A stretch of DNA of 34,355 nucleotides from Eubacterium sp. (lineage in GTDB: Bacteria; Bacillota; Clostridia; Lachnospirales; Lachnospiraceae). The notes beneath the pieces were generated by a model, which did no database searches, was not told where the DNA came from, and saw only the letters and a list, made by a program, of their open reading frames with translations. Numbering within the stretch: position 1 is the first letter of the stretch; every line of letters begins with the position of its first letter. Of this stretch, positions 8,362 to 16,700 are shown one piece after another. Made by a program: the position numbers and the translations under genes. The stretch lies in NCBI GenBank assembly GCA_017514785.1, contig JAFWIO010000060.1, positions 1-34,355 on the forward strand, read 5' to 3'.

Positions 8362-9854
8362 TAGTAATCCACCTCGCTTCCTCTTATTACTGCTTCCATG
8401 GCCGCTTTCGCTTTATGCTCACATTCCATATATTCATTTTCAGGAACACTATCTGCTACTATTCCAGCCCCAGCTTGTACAGTTACTTTGTCGCCCTTTT
8501 TCACGGCTGTACGAATTGCTATACAAACATCTAAGTTTCCGGATAAATCTATATATCCTATTGCACCTCCATATATTCCTCTTGGAGCCACCTCTAGTTC
8601 CTCTATTATTTCACAAGCCTTAAACTTTGGCGCACCCGATAAAGTTCCCGCTGGAAGTAAACTTGTAATGGCATCACACACATCTTTTCCACCTCTTAAT
8701 GTGCCTGTTACTGTGGAAGCTATATGCATTACTTTCGAGAATCTATGAATACTCATGTATTCTTTAACATTCACACTTCCATATTCGGAAATCTTTCCAA
8801 TATCGTTTCGTGCTAAATCCACTAACATATTATGCTCTGCCAATTCCTTCTCATCGGCTAACAACTCTTTTTCTAATAATTGATCTCGCTCTTCTGTTTC
8901 ACCTCTTGGTCTAGTTCCGGCTACTGGAAATGTAGTTAACTCTTTACCTACTAGTTTCACCATGGTCTCTGGTGAAGCACCAGCAATTTCTAAGTCATCT
9001 ATTTTTATAAAATACATATATGGCGAAGGATTAGTTGTCCTTAAAACTCTATATGCATTTATAAGCGATCCATCAAAGTCTGCCTCAAACTTTCTAGATA
9101 CCACTCCTTGGAATATGTCTCCTTCTTTTATGTAGTGTTTTGTCTTTTCTACCATTTCACAATATGCTTCTTTACTCATATTGCTTTTGAAGTTAACATT
9201 GCTTGGTATCTTTACTTCTGGAAGTTTTGACTCATCCAAGATTAAAGCTATCATCTTTTCGATTTCTAAAGTTGCTTTATTAAAACCTTGTAGTCCTTCT
9301 TCAGATTTCATATTAGCTATTAGAATTAATTTTTGCTTCAAATGATCGAAAGCTATAATTTTATCAAATAGCATTAATTCGAAATCATTCACATCACCAC
9401 TCGATAGGTTTAATTTTGATTCGGCATAACCTATCATATTGTAACCAAAATATCCAACCAATCCTCCTGTAAACGTTGGAAGTCCATCAATCTTTGGCGA
9501 GTGATATTTCTCAAGTAAACTTCTAAGTACTTCTATTGGAGTACCCTCGTTTTCTAACTCTATCTCTCCACTAGTGGTTATAGTCTTTCCATCTTTACAA
9601 GATATCTTTAATACTGGATTGTATCCAAGGAAAGAATATCTCGCCCAGTTCTCTCCACCTTCCACACTTTCTAAAAGAAAGAATCTAGAATCACAAGCCT
9701 GCAATTTTCTTAAAAGTGTAATTGGTGTAATAACATCCGAATACATTTCCTTTGCGATGGGGATTAAACTATACTCTCCCAAGTACTGTTCTATATCCTC
9801 ATACTCGGTAAGTAAAACACTCCCTATCTTAGCTTTTTGTTCTTCACTCTTCAT
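8361..9854 (-). CDS. trpE: Anthranilate synthase component I
   Basis: TrpE makes anthranilate from chorismate using ammonia from TrpG and commits carbon to tryptophan. The 497 residues contain the N-terminal regulatory domain with FLLESVEGGENWARYSFLG, whose LLES element binds feedback tryptophan. The chorismate-binding domain follows, with DIFQGVVSRKFE, GASPETMVKL, PVAGTRPRGET, EHNMLVDLARNDIG, GTLSGAPKFKACE and QAGAGIVADS. It is the first gene of a seven-gene operon controlled by the Trp T-box. Shine-Dalgarno is AGGAGTAAGG. Both transcriptional (tRNA-Trp) and allosteric (Trp) control are therefore visible. Confidence 0.97.
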   Translation of the reverse strand: MKSEEQKAKIGSVLLTEYEDIEQYLGEYSLIPIAKEMYSDVITPITLLRKLQACDSRFFLLESVEGGENWARYSFLGYNPVLKISCKDGKTITTSGEIELENEGTPIEVLRSLLEKYHSPKIDGLPTFTGGLVGYFGYNMIGYAESKLNLSSGDVNDFELMLFDKIIAFDHLKQKLILIANMKSEEGLQGFNKATLEIEKMIALILDESKLPEVKIPSNVNFKSNMSKEAYCEMVEKTKHYIKEGDIFQGVVSRKFEADFDGSLINAYRVLRTTNPSPYMYFIKIDDLEIAGASPETMVKLVGKELTTFPVAGTRPRGETEERDQLLEKELLADEKELAEHNMLVDLARNDIGKISEYGSVNVKEYMSIHRFSKVMHIASTVTGTLRGGKDVCDAITSLLPAGTLSGAPKFKACEIIEELEVAPRGIYGGAIGYIDLSGNLDVCIAIRTAVKKGDKVTVQAGAGIVADSVPENEYMECEHKAKAAMEAVIRGSEVDY

Positions 9855-9907
9855 AACCTTACTCCTAATAATTATTAGATGGTTGTGAGTGATAAATGCT
9901 TTAGTAA

Positions 9908-9943
9908 TAAAAAAACTCCTGTCCCTACAAAAGGGACAAGAGT
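9908..9943 (-). terminator. Regulated terminator of the Trp T-box
   Basis: Minus strand ACTCTTGTCCCT and AGGGACAGGAGT form a long stem around a short TTTG-containing loop, followed by seven T. It lies between the T-box sequence and the trpE ribosome site. Confidence 0.9.
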
Positions 9944-10163
9944 ATTATAATCTCCTGCGGTGCCACCCAATTTAATGCAATAGCATTCACTCAACAACGT
10001 ACCATCATACGTCTCCTCCTATAACGGTGAGGTTCCGTCAGCGTCTACTCATCATATAATTTTCAAGCTGCCCTCACAGGTCCATTCGCTACTTATTGTT
10101 TATCGTTTCACACCACCCAACGACTCTCTCTTAAAACAAGTCACGTAGTTACTACTCCTGTTC
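9908..10163 (-). promoter_or_regulatory. Tryptophan T-box leader (specifier UGG)
   Basis: The leader before trpE contains the T-box sequence GGGTGGCACCGC (9968-9957), which pairs with the tRNA acceptor end. In Stem I, the GAATGGACC loop carries UGG (10084-10082) as specifier codon for tRNA-Trp. A strong terminator follows it. The purine-rich GAGAGAG and GGTGGTGTGAAACG region upstream fits the lower part of Stem I. Uncharged tRNA-Trp should favour read-through into trpEGDCFBA. Confidence 0.93.
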
Positions 10164-10169
10164 ATCGGT

Positions 10170-10198
10170 TTTATATTTAATTGTAGAATATATTACAA
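10170..10198 (-). promoter_or_regulatory. Promoter of the trp operon
   Basis: TTGTAA (10198-10193) and TATAAA (10175-10170) are 17 bases apart on the minus strand, directly upstream of the T-box leader. The predicted start is near 10163. Confidence 0.7.
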
Positions 10199-10241
10199 CT
10201 TGAATGGATATTTGTCAATAATATTATTTATAAATATCCAC

Positions 10242-10274
10242 AAAAAGAGAATGCCGAATTTCGACATTCTCTTT
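10242..10274 (-). terminator. Terminator downstream of the EF-G-like gene
   Basis: An inverted repeat AAAGAGAATG / CATTCTCTTT with a near-complementary interior ends in TTTTT on the minus strand, 17 bases after the stop of the EF-G-like gene. Confidence 0.85.
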
Positions 10275-10290
10275 CTTTAATAGGTATTCA

Positions 10291-12378
10291 TTAGTCTTCT
10301 CGGTTAGCATTTTCCTCGATCTGTTTAGCCTGTACATCACCAGGAGCTTGCTCGTATTTGGATACTACGTATTCAAATTCGCCGCTACCACCTGTGATTT
10401 GACGGAGGGCTGTGGAATAACCGTATAGTTCTAATACTGGAACTTCAGCTTCGATAAACTGTTTTCCGCCATCAATAGCTGTCATATTAGAAACACGACC
10501 ACGTCTCTTATTTAGATCTCCCATTACGTCTCCTGAGTTTTCATCTGGACATGTAACTTTAAGTTCTGCAATTGGCTCTAGGAGAACTGGATTAGCCTCC
10601 ATAAAACCTTTCTTAAACGCGAGTACCGATGCAGTCTTAAATGCCATCTCAGATGAATCTACAGGGTGGTAAGAACCGTCTATAAGAGTACACTTGATTC
10701 CTACTACAGGATAACCAGCCATAGGTCCTGCCTTAACACACTCCTGAATACCTTTTTCAACAGCTGGGAAGTAATTCTTTGGTACAGCACCACCAACTAC
10801 TCTCTCCGCAAACTCGTAAGCTGTAGAAAGATCGCCTGATGGCTCAAATTCCATAATTACGTCACCATACTGTCCGTGTCCACCGGATTGTTTTTTGTGC
10901 TTTCCTTGAACCTGAGACTTACTTCTGATAGTCTCGCGGAAAGCAATTCTCGGTTTATGAAGTTCGATTTCAACTTTATATTTGTTCTTTAGTTTAGATG
11001 CCATTACTTCAATCTGTTGATCTCCGATACCATAAAGTAATGTCTGTCTGTTTTCATCGTCCACTACAAACTTGAAAGTTAAATCTTCGATGCATAGCTT
11101 AGTCAAAGCCTGTGCAATCTTATCTTCATCACCTTTGTTCTTAGCAGTATATGCCATATATGTGTAAGGTTTAGACATTGTTGTTGGATGATATTCGATA
11201 GCCCATTTCTTAGTAGATAATGTGTCACCAGTACGTGTACTATCTAACTTACCAATGGCTCCAATATCTCCTGAATGAAGTTCTGGAACTTCAATAACGT
11301 CTTTACCTCTCATAACGTAGAGCTTGTTCAATTTTTCCTCTACGTCCTTGTTTGCGTTAAATACTGTATCGCCTGCTTTCAAAATACCAGTACGAACCTT
11401 CACTAGAGAATACTTTCCAACGAATGGGTCCATGATAGTTTTGAATACATAAGCTGATACTGGTTTAGAATCATCAAAGTCTGCTACCACTTCTTCACCT
11501 GTGTTTACGTCAGTAGCCTTCTTCAACACTTCTGCTTTATCTGCTGATGGGAAATATTTTTCAAATCCCTGTAGAAGAGATGTAACACCCTGACATGTGA
11601 TAGCTGAACCAAGCATAACTGGTACGATATCACAACTAATTACGTTCTGTCTAAGTGCTGTTGAAATTTCTTCTGTAGTAAATTCTTCGCCTTCGAAATA
11701 CTTCTCCATTAACTCTTCATCAGATTCTGCCACAGCCTCCATCAAAGCATCTCTGCAAGGATCGAGTTCACCATGAATACTATCAGGAATATCCATTTCC
11801 GTATAGTTACCCTGATCATCAGTATACTTTCGTCCACCCATCTTTACTACATTCACATAACCTGTTAGTGAATCACCTTCTATGATAGGCAAATGGAAAG
11901 GAGCAATCTTCTTTCCAAATTTATCCTTGAGGTCTTGAACTATCTGGGCATAATCCGCATTTGGATCGTCCATATTTGTTACAAAGAACATTCTAGGAAT
12001 TTGTCTACGTTCACAAATTTCCCATGCTTTAACTGTGCCGACTTCTACGCCAGCTTTTCCGTTAATAACTATTACAGCAGCATCTGCCACACTCATAGCA
12101 TCTTCTGCTTGACCGATAAAATCAAAATAGCCTGGGGCATCTAAAATATTGTATTTCAAACCTTCCCACTCTACAGGAACTACAGACGCACTAATCGAAA
12201 ACTGTCTGTTAGTTTCCTCTTCGTCATAATCGCTTATAGTGTTTCCATCGACTATCGTTCCCATTCGATTTATCACACCTGTCGAATATGCGAATGCTTC
12301 AGCTAGAGTGGTCTTGCCGGCCCCTCCGTGTCCTAAAAATACAACGTTTCTAATTTTGGAAGTTTCATATACTTTCAT
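10291..12378 (-). CDS. Elongation factor G-like GTPase (EF-G paralogue)
   Basis: The 695 residues cover the full EF-G plan: G domain (about 8-280), domain II (about 305-385), then domains III, IV and V. Domain IV contains HKKQSGGHGQYGDV. The GTPase motifs depart from canonical EF-G. The P-loop is GHGGAGKTT (16-24). G3 is DAPGYFDF (80-87), with Tyr84 where translational GTPases have the catalytic His. G4 is TNMD (134-137) in place of NKMD. Such changes mark the FusA2/EF-G-2 paralogue group, whose role is unsettled, so I do not assign fusA. Nothing in the sequence shows that it is the main translocase. The gene has its own promoter and a strong ribosome site (AAGGAGGG), and is divergent from tyrA. 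Confidence 0.88.
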   Translation of the reverse strand: MKVYETSKIRNVVFLGHGGAGKTTLAEAFAYSTGVINRMGTIVDGNTISDYDEEETNRQFSISASVVPVEWEGLKYNILDAPGYFDFIGQAEDAMSVADAAVIVINGKAGVEVGTVKAWEICERRQIPRMFFVTNMDDPNADYAQIVQDLKDKFGKKIAPFHLPIIEGDSLTGYVNVVKMGGRKYTDDQGNYTEMDIPDSIHGELDPCRDALMEAVAESDEELMEKYFEGEEFTTEEISTALRQNVISCDIVPVMLGSAITCQGVTSLLQGFEKYFPSADKAEVLKKATDVNTGEEVVADFDDSKPVSAYVFKTIMDPFVGKYSLVKVRTGILKAGDTVFNANKDVEEKLNKLYVMRGKDVIEVPELHSGDIGAIGKLDSTRTGDTLSTKKWAIEYHPTTMSKPYTYMAYTAKNKGDEDKIAQALTKLCIEDLTFKFVVDDENRQTLLYGIGDQQIEVMASKLKNKYKVEIELHKPRIAFRETIRSKSQVQGKHKKQSGGHGQYGDVIMEFEPSGDLSTAYEFAERVVGGAVPKNYFPAVEKGIQECVKAGPMAGYPVVGIKCTLIDGSYHPVDSSEMAFKTASVLAFKKGFMEANPVLLEPIAELKVTCPDENSGDVMGDLNKRRGRVSNMTAIDGGKQFIEAEVPVLELYGYSTALRQITGGSGEFEYVVSKYEQAPGDVQAKQIEENANRED

Positions 12379-12440
12379 AAAAACGTCCCTCCTTATAAAA
12401 TTTTAATCCGGTGAGCATTTCTGCCCCACAACATACTATT

Positions 12441-12469
12441 ATTTTACTCCTTTTTTTCATCTTGCACAA
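12441..12469 (-). promoter_or_regulatory. Promoter of the EF-G-like gene
   Basis: TTGTGC (12469-12464) and TAAAAT (12446-12441) are 17 bases apart on the minus strand. The expected start is near 12434, giving a leader of about 55 bases. Confidence 0.5.
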
Positions 12470-12483
12470 TAAAGGTTAAAAGT

Positions 12484-12511
12484 TTAACAAAGAAACTTTT
12501 TCTGTTATAAT
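12484..12511 (+). promoter_or_regulatory. Promoter of tyrA (extended -10)
   Basis: TGTTATAAT (TATAAT at 12506-12511) is an extended -10 box. TTAACA at 12484-12489 is a weak -35 at 16 bases. Start is expected near 12518, leaving a leader of about 47 bases. Confidence 0.65.
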
Positions 12512-12564
12512 AACTAAAATGAATTTTTGCTTATGCCTTTGGCGAAGCCGTAATGGAGTTAATT

Positions 12565-13665
12565 ATGAATAATAATTTTGGAATAATTGGAATAGGTTTA
12601 ATAGGCGGTTCTATCGCGAAAACTTTGCGCAAGACTTATCCTGACTGCACCATCACCGTGTACAACCGCGGCGAAGAAGCCAGAAAGCTCGCGCTAGATG
12701 ATGGCACTGCTAATGTGGCAACAGATAAAGTTGATGAGACTTTTAATACTTGCGACTATATTTTCCTTTGCACTCCTGTTGAACATAACACTACTTATCT
12801 TTCACAGTTGAAAGACATTATAAAAGATGATTGTATTATCACTGATGTCGGCAGCGTCAAAGGAAACATTCACGAAGTTGTTAGCGAATTAGATATGGAT
12901 GAAAACTTTATTGGCGGACACCCAATGGCTGGATCTGAAAAGACTGGCTATGAGAATTCTCACAACCATATGTTAGAGAATGCTTTCTATGCTATCACTC
13001 CTACTGACAAAGCACCTAAAGATAAAGTGGATGAGTATAAACAGATTGTAACTGATATGGGAGCTATCCCTATTATTTTCACACCAGAAGAACACGATCA
13101 CACTGTGGCTACTATTTCTCATTTGCCACATTTGATTGCATCAAGTCTTGTTAATTTGGTTAAAGATAACGATTCAAAGGAAGAATATATGAAGACTTTG
13201 GCGGCCGGTGGTTTCAAAGGAATCACTCGCATCGCTTCATCTTCTGCTGATATGTGGGAACAGATTTGTATGACTAACTCCGAGGAGATTAGCAAGATGC
13301 TTCAGAAATATATTGATAGCTTAAAGTCTGTTAAGGATGAACTTGATTCTAAAGATGCTCCTGCTATTCACGAGATGTTTGTGGAGAGTAAGGATTACAG
13401 GGACAATATTGATAACCTATCAAACAGTATTATCCTAAATCACTTTACATTGTTCTGTGATATCGTGGATGAGTCTGGTGCCATTGCTACTATTGCTACT
13501 ATACTTGCCACAAATGGAGTTAACATTAGAAACATCGGAATTGTTCACAATAGAGAATTCGAGGAAGGCGTTCTTCGTATCACATTCCACAAACAAGACG
13601 ACGCCGACAAAGCATACGAACAATTAGTTAAACATAAATACAGTGTTATAAAAAGATACGAATAA
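12565..13665 (+). CDS. tyrA: Prephenate dehydrogenase with C-terminal ACT domain
   Basis: TyrA oxidises prephenate to 4-hydroxyphenylpyruvate with NAD(P), the tyrosine branch after chorismate. The N-terminal Rossmann fold shows FGIIGIGLIGGSIAK. The catalytic region has FLCTPVEHN, ITDVGSVKG, FIGGHPMAGSEKTGYENS and TISHLPHLIASSLVN. From about residue 290 an ACT domain (IVDESGAIATIATILATNGVNI, then a closing RITFH strand) suggests allosteric control by an amino acid. I place the start at ATG 12565, not at the in-frame ATG at 12553. The GGAG at 12555-12558 is spaced 6 bases from 12565, and the Rossmann strand follows at once. The gene is on the plus strand while the trp operon and aroA are on the minus strand. 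It ends in a bidirectional terminator shared with the glucanase gene. Confidence 0.95.
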   Translation: MNNNFGIIGIGLIGGSIAKTLRKTYPDCTITVYNRGEEARKLALDDGTANVATDKVDETFNTCDYIFLCTPVEHNTTYLSQLKDIIKDDCIITDVGSVKGNIHEVVSELDMDENFIGGHPMAGSEKTGYENSHNHMLENAFYAITPTDKAPKDKVDEYKQIVTDMGAIPIIFTPEEHDHTVATISHLPHLIASSLVNLVKDNDSKEEYMKTLAAGGFKGITRIASSSADMWEQICMTNSEEISKMLQKYIDSLKSVKDELDSKDAPAIHEMFVESKDYRDNIDNLSNSIILNHFTLFCDIVDESGAIATIATILATNGVNIRNIGIVHNREFEEGVLRITFHKQDDADKAYEQLVKHKYSVIKRYE

Positions 13666-13675
13666 ATCAATGCAA

Positions 13676-13712
13676 TAAAAAAACAGTCCACAAAAATGTG
13701 GACTGTTTTTTA
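13676..13712. terminator. Bidirectional terminator between tyrA and the GH16 gene
   Basis: AAAACAGTCCACA / TGTGGACTGTTTT forms a perfect stem flanked by A on the left and T on the right, so it can end transcription from both convergent genes. Confidence 0.93.
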
Positions 13713-13718
13713 TTTGTT

Positions 13719-16700
13719 TTAAGGAGTATACTCCACTGTTCCTGATTTGCCAATTACTGTAGTACCATCAAGTGTTACATAATATGGAGTAACATCCCAT
13801 GTCGATGCTTTTGTTCCGTCCATATTTCTTATCGTATAAGTAAAGAAGAATGTTGAATCATCAGAGAATATCGATGGAACTATCGACTTATCATCAGCTG
13901 TAATCTTTCTATAAACTTTCTCTACTTCTTTTGTGGTTTGTTTTATAGTCTTGTCTCCGTAAGTTCCACTAAAGATGTATCCAGCTGATTGATAGTCTAG
14001 AGAATCAATTGAGCTTACAAACCTTAGCGCACTATGATCTCCTTTCCACTGATACTTAAACGTTAATACTTTTGCATCAATGAACTTCGCATAAGCCTTT
14101 CCCGATGTCCCTTCATATACTGAAGTGTAATCATCATCCGAGAACCATCCTGCAAAGATTAATCCACTCTTAGTTGGATATATCTCGTTTGTCTTATATA
14201 CTTCTACGTCATATTGGTTGCCAGTCTTTGGCTCTGTTGCAACATCATTTCGAATCTGAATATATGAAATATCTGTACCATTCTTAATTGCAATCTCATT
14301 AGTATATGAAGTCATAGCAGTTAAGAATACAACTACACCTGCGCCTTGTACTGCACAGATTGATTGCTCTGTTGCACTTGCGCTCTGGCTAACTCCATTA
14401 ATTGATACTTCCGAAATACCAGCTGGAACACTTAGGTAAATACCTTGTTGATCTGCGAAACCAGGTTTCTGAACACTTACAACCTGACTAATCTTAATCT
14501 TCGAAGTATTGTTGTAATACCACTGAGTCCCGCCGCCAACAACATTAATCCATTCATCACCCTGTGGTTCAGGAGCCTCTGTAGGTTCCTCTGTAGGCGC
14601 ATCTGGATATGGATTACCAGATCTAATAATGATTGTATATTCATTATTAAATGTATCAGTAATAACTAATGTATTATCTGCATTTTCATTTAGATTTGAG
14701 ATCTGGACTCTTACATATGCACCCTGCCATATATCTATAGAGTTACCATTTAGAGTTGCACTCTTATAATTAGGTTTCAATATAGCTGCAGAACCTGCAA
14801 TGTATAGCGATGTTCCTTCTTTCTGGAATACACCATTAAACTCATCAGTTGTCTTCTTATCAACAATACAAATCTTGTAATCCAAACCATCTGTAGCTGC
14901 TTTCCACTCTTGGCCACTGTATGGATCAACCGCACCTTGTGTAGTAGACTCTGCTGTTGTGGTTGGTGCTACTGTAGTGGTTGGTTTTGCTGTTGTAGTT
15001 GGTGCAGCTGTTGTAGTAGGTTTCGCTGTTGTAGTTGGCGCAGCTGTTGTAGTTGGTTTTGCTGTAGTGGTAGGTGCAGCCGTTGTTGTTGGTTTTACTG
15101 TTGTAGTTGGTGCTGCTGTAGTCTCGCCTACTTTCACTACTGAGAACTCTGTAAATGTCAAAGTGCTTCCTTGTGGATAGAATGACAAATCTATTCTCAA
15201 TTCTTCTCCAGCTGTACTTCCTGACGTGAAAGTTCCGGTATATGTATTAGTACCATTTTTCAATGCTTTTTGGAACACACGATAAACAACTGTATCACCT
15301 AAGTAACGAGTTGGTTTAAATATTTTATCTGCACTAAGTTCTGCATTTACAACAAATCTATACTCGTATTCTGTGTTTGCCTCCAAACTGATTTTAGGAA
15401 CAATAAATGCTCCGCCATTTTCTTCAGCAATAGATGAATTTCTGATGTAAACAGAGAATCCATTCAACTCATCTCCGCCTTTATAAGCACCTTTTTCAGC
15501 AGACCAGCTTGCATTAAACTTATACTTCCATGCTCCTAAATCTACCCACGTATCATTTAATGCCTTTGTGTATCCATCAGGATAATCCTTTGCGGTAGTG
15601 GTTGGAGCTGCTGTAGTTGGTTCTTGCGTGGTAGTTGGCGCTGCTGTAGTTGGTTGTTCAATAGTAACACTGATTGGATCAGTTTTTTCAGTAACACCAT
15701 ATGAATCAGTTGTTTTGCATGCTATAGCAAATGAATGCGTGCCTGGCGACAACGCTGATGTTGGTATAGTGCCACTGCCTCCAATAAGTGTATACGTAGA
15801 CATCGAACCATCAATATAAACATATGCTAGTCTTGTGTCGTTGTAATTTATCTGAACGTTGCTACCCACAACCTGTGCACTAAATCCACTTGGTGCAGCT
15901 TCTTTTGGTGCCTTTGTAGTAGGCGCTACTGTAGTGGTTGGTTTAGCTGTAGTAGTTTGTTTTGTTGTGGTAGTTGGTGCCACTGTGGTTGTAGGCTGTG
16001 GCGGATAAACGATTTGATGATCTTTTGTTTTTACAGTCGGTCTGTAAAAATCAATTGTGTTCGCCTGATTAACCCAGCCCATTCCTATGACAATTGCTGG
16101 AACTCCATCTTTTAATTCGATTTCTCCAGTAATAGTTTGATAGCCTGGAACAATATCAGTTCCATTATTATCACCATTAGTACCATCCGAAGATAATACA
16201 CTTGAACCATAATCTTCACCATTCACTCTAATTGGCCATTCATAATAATATTTACCCGTCTCGTATGTCGAATCTAATTCTGGAAGTTGAAGCAATACCT
16301 GAGTAAGCCAAGCATTGTTGTAATTGCTATCAGTCTTTTGAACTATTATGTGCGAATCATTTACTGGGTCTACTGCAGCCTTAGCATTATTATTTCCAGC
16401 CCATGTTCCTGTATAACATTTATATATACCAAATGTAGTCCATGTCTCATGCGCAACATTTGTAGTAGGTGTAAGCGTGCTGTACGTAGTAGTAACAGGC
16501 GCTGTCGTAGTAGTTGTAGTTGTAGGCTTTACTGTGCTTGGCGCATTTGTAGTGGTTATCGTTTCAGTTGATATCACGAAATTAGTAATAGTAAAAGTTT
16601 TACCCTTTGAAATATTTCCCAAGGCAAAAATCAACTGACCTGAACTACTCGATCCTGTAGTAAAGCTTCCTGTATAGGTCTTTGTGCCAGACACCAGAGC

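Noticed and set aside
9944-9956. A TATAAT-like string within the Trp T-box leader before trpE.
   Set aside because: It lies between the T-box motif and terminator stem and has no -35 partner; it is better explained as part of the leader structure.
12553-12564. Upstream ATG of tyrA adding four residues.
   Set aside because: The GGAG of this region is placed for ATG 12565, and it overlaps the upstream ATG.
14910-15180. Plus-strand frames rich in Cys/Trp/Arg and in Val/Ala across the Thr linker of the GH16 gene.
   Set aside because: They arise from the Thr/Pro repeat read on the opposite strand. The GH16 frame has a signal peptide, catalytic motif and domain similarity.
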